Below, piece after piece: positions 44,871 to 54,907 of a DNA stretch of 64,000 bases; position 1 is the stretch's first letter, and every line of letters starts with the position of its first letter. The notes under the pieces were generated by a model. It saw only the letters and a program-made list of their open reading frames with translations. It was not told where the DNA came from and searched no databases. The position numbers and the translations under genes were made by a program. Source of the DNA: Chloroflexota bacterium (GTDB taxonomy: Bacteria; Chloroflexota; Anaerolineae; Anaerolineales; Villigracilaceae); NCBI GenBank assembly GCA_016191845.1, contig JACPVF010000006.1, positions 62,001 through 126,000 of the forward strand, in the 5' to 3' direction.

Positions 44871-47800
44871 CTACATCAGAAGTTGGCGGATCAGGGCGGC
44901 CAATTCCGCCAGCTTGACCGGCTTGCTGAGGTAATCGGTGGCGCCAGCCTCCAGGCAGCGCTCGCGGTCGCCTTTCATGGCGTAGGCGGTGAGGGCGATG
45001 ATGGGCTTGGCGGCAAACTGGGGATCGGCCCGCAGGCGGCGGGTGGCCTCCAGCCCGTCCATCCCGGGCATCTGGATATCCATCAAGATCAGGTCGGGGG
45101 AACATTCGACCGCCTTTTCCAGCGCCTCGTAGCCGTCGGCGGCGTACACCATGCTGTACCCCTTGCTATCCAGATATTCTCCGATCACCATGACATTGGT
45201 CGGGTTGTCTTCCACCAACAGGATGGTGGCAATGCTCTTTCGATCGGCGAGCGCCCCGGCTTTCTCTGTGGGGGGAGCTTCCGCTTCGAGCGGCGCCTGC
45301 GAAGTGGGCTCTGGCTCCTGCCAGGGCAGTGAGACGGTGAAGCGGCTGCCCTTCCCCGCCTCGCTTTCGACGGAGACGCTGCCCCCGTGCAACTCGGTCA
45401 GGCGTTTCACCAGGGTCAGCCCCAGGCCGGTGCCTTCATAGCTGCGCGTCAGGCTGTTATCCGCCTGGACGAAGGGGGAGAAGATCCGTTGCTGATCCTC
45501 GGCCGAGATGCCGATGCCCGTGTCGGTGACAGACAGGTCGATGCGGCCCCTGGCCCGGTCCGCGCGGACCTCGAGCCTGACCCTGCCCTCTGCAGGGGTG
45601 AACTTGACGGCGTTGCTCAACAGGTTGACCAGGATCTGTTTCAGCCGCCGCGCATCGGCCTGGATGCTGGTCACAGTTTTGTCCTTTGTGAACTCGACCT
45701 GAATGCCTTTTTCCGCGGCCGTTTCCTTGATGAAGGCCAGGCTGGCCTGGCACAGATCATCTGCCGACACCTCTTCGAGGTGCAGCTCCATTTTGTCCGC
45801 TTCGATCTTGGACAGGTCGAGGACGTCGTTGATCAGGCTGAGCAGGTGACGCCCACTGGCTTCGATCGTCGTGACATAGGTGCGCTGGCGCTCGTTGAGG
45901 GGGCCGCGATACCCTGTGAGCAGGATCTCGGCCATCCCCAGGATGCCGTTCAGCGGGGTGCGCAGTTCGTGGCTCATGTTGGCCAGGAAGTCGTCCTTGG
46001 CGCGCAGGGCGTGTTCCAGGGCGAGGTTGACCTGGCGCAGGTCGTTGCCCGCGCGGACGCGTTCGATGGCCACGGCCGACTGGTTGGCGATCGCCTGCAC
46101 CAGGTTGAGGTCTTCGGCGCGAAATGGCTTGTCCTCCGGCTTGTTGATGATGGTGATGGTGCCCAGGGGGTGATCCTGATAGAGGATCGGCGCCACGATG
46201 ATGTCGCCCGCCTGGGTGGCTTTGCGGCGACCCTGCACGGCGGGACTTTCGCGGCGGTCGGGGGACTCGCCAGAGGACCATGCGAGCTCCTTTTCACGCA
46301 ATACCCAGCCTGAGAGCCCTTCCCAGGCCTCCTCGAAGGAAACCTCCACGATGTTGGATGCGCCCGGGCCGCTCATGCATGCGAACTCGATCTTTCTGTT
46401 CGGCACGTCCATGAACATGATATTGACCCGATCCGCGGAAAGGGTTTCCACCAGCGTATCGGCGACCAGGCTGAGCAGGCTTTTCAACTCGGTGGTGGAA
46501 ATGGCTTCCTGGCTGATGGTATGCAGGGCCCTGACGCGCTTGAGGTTTTCACGCAGGGCTGCTTCGGCTCGCTTGCGTTCGGTGTTGTCGAAGAAGGAGA
46601 CGATATAGATCGTCTTGTCCTGGAATTTCATCGAGACGCCGCTGGAAACCACGTGAATATCCTGTCCGTTCAATTTGACATAGACGGTTTCGATGGCGGG
46701 CGCTCCCCCCTCGTTGTTGGTTACGGCCCGCATCCTTTCGAGGGTCAGGGCTCGATAGTCTGGATGGACGAACTCGAGGATCGGTTTCCCGGCAAAATCT
46801 TCGAAGGAGGTCCCGCCCAATAGCTCGATCGCTTTGCGGTTGATGATCGTCAAGCGGGCCTCCCTGTCGAAGCCGGCGATCGCCATCGGCGAGTACTCGA
46901 TCAGGGTGCGGTATCGTTCCTCGCTGTCGCGTAATACCTGTTCAGCCTGTTTGCGCTCGGTGTTGTCGAAGACGGTGGAGCGGCTCATCAAATAGTTGCC
47001 GTCTGCATCGTAGATGGCAGCGGCGTTCACCAAAGCCTGGAAGGCGGTCCCATCCTTGCGCAGGAATTCCAATTCAAGATCGTTCAGCCAGCCGCGTTGC
47101 TTGAAGATCGGGAATTTGGTTTGAAATAGCGACAGGCTGTCTGGCGTGATGAACTCCCCGAGCGGATGGCCGATCACCTCTTCACGTGTATGGCCCAGCC
47201 AGTTCAATGCGGTTTGGTTGATCTGGAGGAAACATCCCTTCGCATCCAGTGAATGGTAGCCGGCGGGCGCGTTGTCGTACAGATCCTGGATTTCTGCTGT
47301 TGCCCGTTGGATGCGCTCTTCCAGCGTGCGGTTCAGTTCGGCCAATTCCTGTTGGGCGGACTTGATGTCATCGATGTCAGTCGCATTGACCAGGACCTGG
47401 GTCACATCCCCCTTCTCATTGTGGATGGGCTGGTAAGCAATATGGTACCAGCGCGGTTTGCCCTGCACGAAGTTTTGCGTCTCGCGGATCAGCGCACGGT
47501 TTTCACAGATGGCCTGCCGGATGATGTCCATTTCCCCAGCTGCATATTCCGGCGGAAAGACATCGTACATCGCTTTGCCGATCAAGGTCTCGGCATTGCC
47601 GCCCAATTGGTGCACTGCGGGGTCATTCATATACAGGATGGTGCCATCGAAATCCACGCTCGTGATCAAGCTGTCCAGGCTTTCCATCAAACCGCGGTAT
47701 TTCTCCTCGCTTGCGCGCAGCTTTTCTTCCGTCCGCTTGCGCTCGTCGAGTTCGGCCTGTGCCTGGGCATACAGGCGGGCGTTTTGTTCGGCGGAGGCAA

Positions 47801-50795
47801 TGTGAACCGCCAGCGCTTCCAGCAGGTTTAACTGATCTTCGGTGTAGGCATTCTGAAGGTTACTGAATAGTTGGAGCACGCCGGTCACAGCCCCGCCGGT
47901 TTTCAGGGGCACCACCAGCGCTGAACCAGGCAGTTCCTGCTGCTCTTCTTCACTGGTATCTTCTGTGATGTTCGCGAGCTCGCCGGTCTCAGAGTCATAG
48001 ATATAACGGGTGCTGGCCGTCTTTTGATAGGCTCGATAGTCGTTCAACAGCATGGGCTTGCCGGTGTGGATGACCCTGCTTTGGGTGCCCCGGCCTTCCC
48101 CCTCCAGCGGGATGGGCGGGAACTCATCCACATCCTGCCACTCCTGGTCCAGTTTGTATGCCCGGCAGGTGATCAGGCGGCTCTGCGGGTCGAAGTTGGA
48201 GATCATGAAACCGTTGTTGGGGGCAATTTCTCCCATGAAATCGTTGACCAGTTCATAGATCGTGTTCAGGTCGAGGGTGCTGCTCAATCTCTGGCTGGCC
48301 TCGCGCAGCGCCTGCAAATTCTCGGTTTGCTGCTTCAGCGATTGTTCCGCCTGTTTGCGCTCGGTGATGTCCTGGAAGATGCCCTGGACCTTCACGACGC
48401 GCTCCTGTTCGAACACCGGCATCCCCATGGTGTGCACCCATTTCTTCACCCCGGTGGCATCCACCAGTTCCAGGGTCAGGTCGTAGGGTTTTCCTTCTGT
48501 GATCGCTTCTTCGATGGCCTTTTCGATCATTGCACGAGACTCTTCCAAATAGAAGCTCAATCCCAGCGCCACGCTGGTGGCCTGCGCGGGGTCGAGCCCG
48601 TGGATGCGGGCCACCTCGTCGGTCCAGGTGCCTTCCTTGGTGCGGGTGTCGAACTCCCAGCCGCCGACGTTGGCCATGGCACTGGTCATTTGCAGCAGCC
48701 GATCCTTGATGCGAACCTGCTCCTCGGCCTGCTTGCGCTCGGTAATGTCGATCTGTACCCCCACCAACTGGACGACTTGATCACCCTCCACGATTGGCGT
48801 CATGCTGTTGTAGACCCATTTCATGCGCCCATACTTGTCGAAGATACGCAATTCTTGATTGGCAGTGTGGCGGTTTTGAATGATGTCGATAAATGCCTCT
48901 TCGACGAGGTGCAAATCGTCTGGATGCACGGCTTGTTTGAAAACTTTGAAGGTCGGTTCGATCTCATTCGGCTCAAAGCCATACAGGTTGCAACAGTTTT
49001 CCGACCAATCCGCTTTGTTTGTCGATAGGTCAAGCCGCCAGCTGCCCATCTTGGCGATGCGCTGCGATTCCTTCAGGAACTGTTCGCTTTCGCTCAGTTT
49101 CTTCTCCGCCTGTTTGCGCTCGGTGATGTCATGCGCCACTATCATGGCCCCGGTGATCGTGCCGTCCGCATCGCGCAGTGGCGAGATTTCATTCACATAC
49201 ACGCGCGGCTGGCCCTCAATATCTATCCAGGCCGATTCCACCCGCGAGGCCTCGCCCTGGAAGGCACGGTCATACACGGCGCGCCAATCGGCCAGCACCT
49301 TGGGTGGGTAATCGGGCGAGAGGATATTTTCCCCCACTTCAAACAGATGTCCGCCGGTGGCGACCAGTTCTTGTTGATGTGCCTCATTGTTGACCAGCAG
49401 GCGATACTCCCGGTCAATGGCAAAGACGGCGTCCTGCGTGCTCTCCAGCACCTGGCGCAGAAGTGTTTCGCTCCTGCGCAGCTTCTCTTCCGCCTGCCTG
49501 CGCTCGGTGATGTCCTGTCCCGCGCCGATGATACGGACGATCCGTGTATGCCCCTCATCCCAGATGGGGCGGGAGTAAGCGCGGGCCCAGCGCGTCTCTC
49601 CGCTTTTCACGATCATTTGAACTTCGGTTACAACGGTTTCCCCTTGCAGGGTCCGCGCCGAATCGGCAAGAAACGCAGCCTTACTCTCGGGGGGAACGAG
49701 CGCCATAGGGCCGCCCATGGCCTGTACCTCCGCGGTGGAGTAGCCGCTGAACCTCTCGAAGGAACCGCTGATCCATTCCGGTACAAATTGGTTGCCGGGT
49801 TCCACCCGCAGGATGTATACATAATCTGAGATGAGTTCGGCAATCAGACGGTGACGTTCTTCACTCTCGCGCAGTTTTTCCTCGGCCTGCTTGCGTTCGG
49901 TGATGTCGAGCAGACTCGAGAGGACACAGGTCTCTCCCCCCAGGTGGATCGGCTCAGCCGACATCAACACACGGAGCTCTTTCCCGGAATGCGTGGTAAG
50001 CAAGATCTCAAGGTCGCGGATCATGTTATGTGCCCCCAGTTCTTCACGAATCCTGTGCAGCGTTTCTGGAGTAGCCAGTCCCAATTCGGTGGATGTGTGC
50101 CCGACGGCCTGCCCGCGCGTATAACCCGTTAATTCGCACCAGGCGTCGTTTACTTCCATAATTTCGAGACCGGGCTGGCGGGTAATGCCAACGGCAGTGG
50201 GATTGGCGTGAAACAAGGTGACAAACCGTTCCTCAGATTCATGGATGGCGTTCTCTGCATGTTTGCGATCGGTCACATCGTGCAAAATGCAATGTGTGCG
50301 GATGAATTGCCCCTGCTCGTCGCGCTGCACACCGCCATTCAATACCACTTCGCGCACATTGCCGTCTTTACATGCCAATTGCAGGTCAGCCTGGATGTAA
50401 TTTTCTCGTTTAAGGGTGTCGAAGGCTTGGGCGAACAGGGAGCAGGTTGCCGGGGTCCACAGGTCGCCGAAATTCCTGCCGAGTAGTTCCTCTTCGGAAT
50501 AACCGGTAAGCTCGCAATAAACCGGGTTGACGTCAAGAAAATTCCCCTGTTCGTCCAGGGATTGGTAGGCCACTGGGGCATGCTCGAATAAACTGCGGAA
50601 GCGGTCTTTATTTTTTTCGTTCTTGCAGGCCGCTAGTTGATTCTCCAATTCGGCAATGCGTTGATGCAATTCATCGTTTTTCTGTTGAAGCGCTGCTTTT
50701 GTAACCATTTCATTGACCTTTTCTAATGAAAAGCGGCTTTGTGTCGTGCTGACTGGTGATTCGAGGCAGACATCAAAAGGATGATCTTTTGACAT
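44871..50795 (-). CDS. multi-PAS/GAF hybrid sensor histidine kinase with receiver
   Basis: 1974 residues, very large. A coiled coil (~35-60) leads into six PAS domains (~65-850), a GAF domain, three more PAS domains (~1040-1440), a second GAF, HisKA with phospho-acceptor His1609 (NMSHELRTPLNG), HATPase_c (NLLSNAVKF, DTGIGIS, GTGLGL), and a C-terminal receiver with Asp1906 in LILMDIQMPG. There are no membrane helices, so it senses cytoplasmic signals. PAS/PAC linkers repeat DITERKQAEE almost identically. GGAGGAGG lies 13 nt upstream of the chosen ATG; an ATG 87 bp downstream with AAGG is possible. No output regulator is adjacent. Confidence 0.92.
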   Translation of the reverse strand: MSKDHPFDVCLESPVSTTQSRFSLEKVNEMVTKAALQQKNDELHQRIAELENQLAACKNEKNKDRFRSLFEHAPVAYQSLDEQGNFLDVNPVYCELTGYSEEELLGRNFGDLWTPATCSLFAQAFDTLKRENYIQADLQLACKDGNVREVVLNGGVQRDEQGQFIRTHCILHDVTDRKHAENAIHESEERFVTLFHANPTAVGITRQPGLEIMEVNDAWCELTGYTRGQAVGHTSTELGLATPETLHRIREELGAHNMIRDLEILLTTHSGKELRVLMSAEPIHLGGETCVLSSLLDITERKQAEEKLRESEERHRLIAELISDYVYILRVEPGNQFVPEWISGSFERFSGYSTAEVQAMGGPMALVPPESKAAFLADSARTLQGETVVTEVQMIVKSGETRWARAYSRPIWDEGHTRIVRIIGAGQDITERRQAEEKLRRSETLLRQVLESTQDAVFAIDREYRLLVNNEAHQQELVATGGHLFEVGENILSPDYPPKVLADWRAVYDRAFQGEASRVESAWIDIEGQPRVYVNEISPLRDADGTITGAMIVAHDITERKQAEKKLSESEQFLKESQRIAKMGSWRLDLSTNKADWSENCCNLYGFEPNEIEPTFKVFKQAVHPDDLHLVEEAFIDIIQNRHTANQELRIFDKYGRMKWVYNSMTPIVEGDQVVQLVGVQIDITERKQAEEQVRIKDRLLQMTSAMANVGGWEFDTRTKEGTWTDEVARIHGLDPAQATSVALGLSFYLEESRAMIEKAIEEAITEGKPYDLTLELVDATGVKKWVHTMGMPVFEQERVVKVQGIFQDITERKQAEQSLKQQTENLQALREASQRLSSTLDLNTIYELVNDFMGEIAPNNGFMISNFDPQSRLITCRAYKLDQEWQDVDEFPPIPLEGEGRGTQSRVIHTGKPMLLNDYRAYQKTASTRYIYDSETGELANITEDTSEEEQQELPGSALVVPLKTGGAVTGVLQLFSNLQNAYTEDQLNLLEALAVHIASAEQNARLYAQAQAELDERKRTEEKLRASEEKYRGLMESLDSLITSVDFDGTILYMNDPAVHQLGGNAETLIGKAMYDVFPPEYAAGEMDIIRQAICENRALIRETQNFVQGKPRWYHIAYQPIHNEKGDVTQVLVNATDIDDIKSAQQELAELNRTLEERIQRATAEIQDLYDNAPAGYHSLDAKGCFLQINQTALNWLGHTREEVIGHPLGEFITPDSLSLFQTKFPIFKQRGWLNDLELEFLRKDGTAFQALVNAAAIYDADGNYLMSRSTVFDNTERKQAEQVLRDSEERYRTLIEYSPMAIAGFDREARLTIINRKAIELLGGTSFEDFAGKPILEFVHPDYRALTLERMRAVTNNEGGAPAIETVYVKLNGQDIHVVSSGVSMKFQDKTIYIVSFFDNTERKRAEAALRENLKRVRALHTISQEAISTTELKSLLSLVADTLVETLSADRVNIMFMDVPNRKIEFACMSGPGASNIVEVSFEEAWEGLSGWVLREKELAWSSGESPDRRESPAVQGRRKATQAGDIIVAPILYQDHPLGTITIINKPEDKPFRAEDLNLVQAIANQSAVAIERVRAGNDLRQVNLALEHALRAKDDFLANMSHELRTPLNGILGMAEILLTGYRGPLNERQRTYVTTIEASGRHLLSLINDVLDLSKIEADKMELHLEEVSADDLCQASLAFIKETAAEKGIQVEFTKDKTVTSIQADARRLKQILVNLLSNAVKFTPAEGRVRLEVRADRARGRIDLSVTDTGIGISAEDQQRIFSPFVQADNSLTRSYEGTGLGLTLVKRLTELHGGSVSVESEAGKGSRFTVSLPWQEPEPTSQAPLEAEAPPTEKAGALADRKSIATILLVEDNPTNVMVIGEYLDSKGYSMVYAADGYEALEKAVECSPDLILMDIQMPGMDGLEATRRLRADPQFAAKPIIALTAYAMKGDRERCLEAGATDYLSKPVKLAELAALIRQLLM

Positions 50796-51202
50796 GTGGA
50801 GCAGCCAACCCTCCTCCAGCCTGCTCGAATCATGGGGCCGCGCCTCATGGACACGAAAGCCATGCCCGAAGATGGCGGCATGGCTTTGATGAATGCGTCT
50901 GGCGCATCAAGTCTGCTGGTTGAGGTGCCAATTTCAGCGAGGTAAGGAGCGGAAACGTATAAGCTCATTGATGCTTCTTCTTTCATCCGAAATTGCGCGC
51001 CGCTGGCTCTCAAGGGTCTGAAAAAATCCTGAATATGACCGGTTCATCTACTATATCACTACTTGTAATGGTTATATTTCCTCGAGTCAATGCGGGTTTT
51101 CCCTACTTGTGCATGTTCGGTGGAATTCCCAATGATCCGCATGCGCCTTCCCTTTGTGTGCCCGGCCTCGGAGGGGAGGGACACAAGCCTTCTCGGAAGA
51201 TT
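50796..51202. other. gene-free gap upstream of the large kinase
   Basis: 407 bp without a supportable gene. On the minus strand it forms the leader of the kinase gene and includes a strong hairpin, 11-bp stem AAAGCCATGCC/GGCATGGCTTT (50856-50866 with 50877-50887). I could not match it to a c-di-GMP or other riboswitch consensus. Confidence 0.55.
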
Positions 51203-53749
51203 TTATTTCGTAGGTACCGCGCTTGGCCTGGGTTCAAAGTTGCTTTTTGTCCGTCGTGGCACCCATAGACCATTTAGGTTATCTTGTCCCATTGAAATAA
51301 GTAATTCGCTGAAAGGATATTCTTGTATGTTATTGATATAAGGATGATAGATGACTGCGCGGGGTTCATCGCGATCCGATATGATCCGATCCAGAACTAC
51401 CCATGTGCCTACGGCTCCCCGCAGGCGATAGGGGTAGGATTTTGGATCAATAAAGACCCCCACGATCAAATAGTGGGTTTCCAGCATTTTTGAAAAAAGA
51501 GCAGGTAAAACACCCTGATTTTTAGGAACACCCTTGAAGACATCTTCCAGGTTTATAAGCTCACCGGTACCCTCCTGATACCCATACACCTTCAGCATAT
51601 CCTTGATAGCCCCTATTCCAGTAGGTTTGTCATTATCCCCACCCAGGACCCTGGCATACTCTGTGGGAGAGGCCTTCTTCCATTTTTCCAGGAAGTCATA
51701 AATCCCATCCTCGGCCACATAGGCAACACAAAATTCTCCAGCCAGGTTGTGTTTCACTTTCCCATCGACGACAATATACTCGATTGGGGTTGGTGGGATG
51801 GTTTTGACCGGAGCGGGTTCCATCGAACCTAACTGCTCGACCATCGGCCAGCTTTTTCGAACAGGAGGCTGAGCTTCGCCGGGTCCCTTGGGTACGAATG
51901 GGGCAATCACGTGAACACTGGGCATGACCTTCAATACGTGAGACAGGTTGATGGTCGACAGATCCCATGCGCCTGAAGCAACTCCCCCTGTTGCTGCTGA
52001 GGGAGGTGAGCCAAGGGCCAGGAAGTTCATCAGGTCCCGCCGCGTTCTCCAAAGTTCCACGCGCGGCGAGAGGGTTTGAGGAGAAATTCCGTAGGCCAGT
52101 TGCTGCAATTCAGTCAATGTGTTTTCCTCCCCCTGAATATCTGTCATGAAGATGGGCCAGCGCAATTCCAGGGCAGTGAGTTTGGCGAATTTCTCGAGCG
52201 TGAACGCCTGGCCTCCCTTTTCGCCGGGGGTTTCGTCAAAGAGACCGGTCTCGGCCGCGATATAGACCCTGAGACGGAATAGGTTGATGAATTGTTTTAT
52301 TCGCCTGGGGTTGTAATCGAAAGCGACTGCCACCTGTTTGATCAGCGAGAGGAAGGTAGGGGTCTCTGGGCCCACCTGAATGATGACATGCTCGCGCCGC
52401 CTGAGTTTATCGGTCTCTTCCTGGCTCTTGGGCGGTTCAGGCTGTCCCTGTTCCCTGCCTGGCGGAGTCTGGCTGTCTCCTGGGGCTGCGGCGGTTGATT
52501 TGTTTCGTCGAAGTAGTCGCATGACCCGGGTGTATCGATCCCTGAACCAAAGCCGCCAGCGATGAGATCGGGTCTCTTGAGGTACAGCCTCCTGCTTGAG
52601 TTCTTTTAACAGGTCGTCGATTTTGTTGATATCCAGGCGGGGAATTCGGAACGGTAATTGGACGAATTTTTCGATGAACTCATATCCAAACTCCAACCCG
52701 ATGAGTTCGCGGTTCGAAAATGTGGAACCCTGATGGGAACGCGAGGCCAGGATGTAGGGCAGGAGCTTTTCATATTTCACTGCCAGGCCCGCAGCGACCT
52801 TTTCCCGATCCATGGCGATGAGGAAGATCACTCTTTTGTCGTCGCCGACCATCAGGTTGATCGCGCTCATCACATCGGCGGCCTTGGGCACCTCGCAGCG
52901 GTCGAGATCGTCCACGAACACAAAGACCTTTTTCTGCCCGACATAGATATCGAGGATTTCCTTGAAGTCTCTGTGGAATTTACTGATGAAGGGAACCCGT
53001 TCTTCATAATTGGTGGAGGAAATATACTTCCGTAGATCCACCTTGAGCGGATCTTCGATCAGAGGCAGGATCTTGCCCAGAACGTAAGCCAGGAGGATGG
53101 TGAAGCCTGCAACCCCGCCCAGTTCGATCCCGCTTTCCAGGAAGAGCTTCAGAGGGTCGAAATCCTTGGAGCTTGCAAATTGATAAAGGTCCTGGATCCA
53201 TTGGTTGCCCAGCATATAGGCGTATCGGCCCATCACAATGACCAGGATCAGCAGTCCCACCCATACAATGGTTTTGAGGGTCAGGTCGAGCCAGCCCTCC
53301 CTCCATTGATACCTTCGAAGGAAGCGTTTGGCATGGCCGATGACACGCTGTCCAGGGGGCGCGCTATGGATGATCCCGTCGATGAAACGGGATGCAAAAA
53401 CCGCCCATAACTCTTCTTCCTTGTCGTAGTGCCAGGGATCGAACCAGATGAGGGGATAACCTGCCAACTGTCTTTTCAATTGCAGCATGAACGAGGTTTT
53501 CCCGCTGCCCCATTCCCCCTCGATGGATAACACCAGGGGCGGCTTGGTGTCTGGGTTGGTTAGGAACTTGGCAATGGCCTTTACATACGGCTCGAAGCCA
53601 AGCCTGTCCCGATCTGTGGCCTGGTCTTCGAAGGTTTGTACGGAGATGTTTTCCTCTCTGGGGGAAAAAGATCTCACGCTGACAACAGGCTTTTTCCCCA
53701 TGCTCTTCCTGGGCGCGGAGTCTGGATTTTGGCGGGTCCTGGTGGCCAT
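51203..53749 (-). CDS. KAP-family P-loop NTPase, membrane-associated
   Basis: 848 residues from ATG 53749 (GGAG 6 nt upstream). Walker A GEWGSGKT (78-85), WFDPWHYDKEEELWAVFASR, two membrane helices (~156-176 and ~211-231) inserted between Walker A and Walker B, then Walker B VFVFVDDLDRC (Asp280/Asp281) and the sensor stretch LIAMDREKVAAGL: the KAP layout. A Pro/Gln-rich linker lies at ~430-460. The C-terminal ~380 residues are globular and family-unassigned. KAP NTPases organise membrane complexes and several act in anti-phage defence. No partner is adjacent. Confidence 0.88.
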   Translation of the reverse strand: MATRTRQNPDSAPRKSMGKKPVVSVRSFSPREENISVQTFEDQATDRDRLGFEPYVKAIAKFLTNPDTKPPLVLSIEGEWGSGKTSFMLQLKRQLAGYPLIWFDPWHYDKEEELWAVFASRFIDGIIHSAPPGQRVIGHAKRFLRRYQWREGWLDLTLKTIVWVGLLILVIVMGRYAYMLGNQWIQDLYQFASSKDFDPLKLFLESGIELGGVAGFTILLAYVLGKILPLIEDPLKVDLRKYISSTNYEERVPFISKFHRDFKEILDIYVGQKKVFVFVDDLDRCEVPKAADVMSAINLMVGDDKRVIFLIAMDREKVAAGLAVKYEKLLPYILASRSHQGSTFSNRELIGLEFGYEFIEKFVQLPFRIPRLDINKIDDLLKELKQEAVPQETRSHRWRLWFRDRYTRVMRLLRRNKSTAAAPGDSQTPPGREQGQPEPPKSQEETDKLRRREHVIIQVGPETPTFLSLIKQVAVAFDYNPRRIKQFINLFRLRVYIAAETGLFDETPGEKGGQAFTLEKFAKLTALELRWPIFMTDIQGEENTLTELQQLAYGISPQTLSPRVELWRTRRDLMNFLALGSPPSAATGGVASGAWDLSTINLSHVLKVMPSVHVIAPFVPKGPGEAQPPVRKSWPMVEQLGSMEPAPVKTIPPTPIEYIVVDGKVKHNLAGEFCVAYVAEDGIYDFLEKWKKASPTEYARVLGGDNDKPTGIGAIKDMLKVYGYQEGTGELINLEDVFKGVPKNQGVLPALFSKMLETHYLIVGVFIDPKSYPYRLRGAVGTWVVLDRIISDRDEPRAVIYHPYINNIQEYPFSELLISMGQDNLNGLWVPRRTKSNFEPRPSAVPTK

Positions 53750-53882
53750 GGTCTCTCCTAAGCCTGTCAACACGCACAAAGAGACTTTTGATGTTTAATT
53801 CATTATACACATCCCATGAATTGACGCATTAAAGCCCATCACGGCTTCTGTCCACGAATTAGTGCAAGCGTTCCTGCTTGGC

Positions 53883-54410
53883 CTATTTTCCGCTCTTCCA
53901 TTCCTCCCTTGTCACATTTCCTGCCAGGTCCCAGGCCTCCACCAGGATGCTCCCTGCCTGTTGCGCCTGATATTGCCAGGTTTCTCCCCCTGCCTGGATC
54001 GCCTCGCCTTGTTCCACCACATGCCCTGCTTCATCCAGGATCGTCACCCGCACGCCCGCCACCCTTACGTCATCCGTGGCGTGGATTTGCACGACAGGTC
54101 CGATCCATTCCACGCGATGGATCACGGGCGGGTGGAAGAAATCAGCCAGCGCCACGTTATAGGCGGTCTTCATCGTGCCTGCCGCCAGTTTTGCGTATAG
54201 CGGTTCGGCTTGCGCAGCGTGACGGGCGTAGGCTGCCGCCTGCTTGAATTTGGTGTGATGCGCCTTCTGGTCCTGACTGAGCACGCGCCTGCTGAAATCG
54301 GGCTTTGTACATACGATGGTTCGGCCATCCCGCAGCCTGCGGAACATCAGTTGGTCCCCCAATAGCCCGCTCAACCCCTGCACAACCATATTCTTGCGGA
54401 TTTTCGCCAT
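53883..54410 (-). CDS. conserved-looking hypothetical protein with Ig-like C-terminus
   Basis: 175 residues. The N-terminal half (VVQGLSGLLGDQLMFRRLRD, GRTIVCTKPDFSRRVLSQDQ, then KFKQAAAYAR) resembles DUF6266-like proteins that occur near adhesin or phage-like loci. The C-terminal half has a beta-sandwich pattern with aromatic/Asp spacing (VRVTILDEAGHVVEQGEA, ILVEAWDLAGNVTREEW). No signal peptide. Function unknown. The region upstream contains a 33-bp tandem repeat. Confidence 0.7.
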   Translation of the reverse strand: MAKIRKNMVVQGLSGLLGDQLMFRRLRDGRTIVCTKPDFSRRVLSQDQKAHHTKFKQAAAYARHAAQAEPLYAKLAAGTMKTAYNVALADFFHPPVIHRVEWIGPVVQIHATDDVRVAGVRVTILDEAGHVVEQGEAIQAGGETWQYQAQQAGSILVEAWDLAGNVTREEWKSGK

Positions 54411-54430
54411 CCTGCCTATCCTCCTTTTAT

Positions 54431-54515
54431 GTAGCTGTATGCTAGCTGTAACCTAGCCATATCTTGGCTGTATGGTAGCTGTATCCTACCCATATCCTGA
54501 CTGCATGATAGCTCC
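54431..54515. repeat. 33-bp tandem repeat
   Basis: About 2.6 copies of a 33-bp unit rich in GCTGTATG-GTAGCTGTA and CCATATC. Copies begin near 54431, 54464 and 54497. It lies just upstream of the hypothetical-protein start at 54410 (minus strand) and could include its promoter. Confidence 0.65.
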
Positions 54516-54616
54516 GTCCCGCCCTTGGCAATCAGCTGGACGCCTTCCAGGGTCTCGTACTCGAACTTTATGTAACTACTTGGGGTGAGATTTTTCGTGC
54601 TTTGGCCCGACGCGAA

Positions 54617-54796
54617 CTAGTCCCCTCCGACCCAGTGCGCGCCATCCTGGTTCCTGGTCGCCACGGCCCCCAGGATGATGGTTTGTTGCAGGGTGTTGTG
54701 TTTCTTTCTGGCTGGATCCCGCACCACGAACACAAGCGGATACCCCAGGATGGCCGCGAGGCCCAACAAGCCGAGGACGTGATTTACTTTGTCCAT
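54617..54796 (-). CDS. possible small single-helix membrane protein
   Basis: 59 residues if started at ATG 54796. One hydrophobic helix (VLGLLGLAAILGYPLVFVV) is followed by a basic segment (RDPARKKHNTLQQTI). No ribosome site is evident and it stands alone, so it may be a chance ORF. The remainder of 54516-54907 holds no other gene I can support. Confidence 0.3.
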   Translation of the reverse strand: MDKVNHVLGLLGLAAILGYPLVFVVRDPARKKHNTLQQTIILGAVATRNQDGAHWVGGD

Positions 54797-54907
54797 GGAC
54801 TGGCGGTTTCCATGACGACCCTGAAAAAGATGCGACACGACCCAAATGTGACAGAATCAGTATATACTGGCGAAAACAGCCTTGTCAAGCATTTCTCCGG
54901 GTGACAA

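Noticed and set aside
50723-51013. 96-codon ORF upstream of the kinase
   Set aside because: It overlaps the kinase start in another frame, lacks a ribosome site and includes the leader hairpin.
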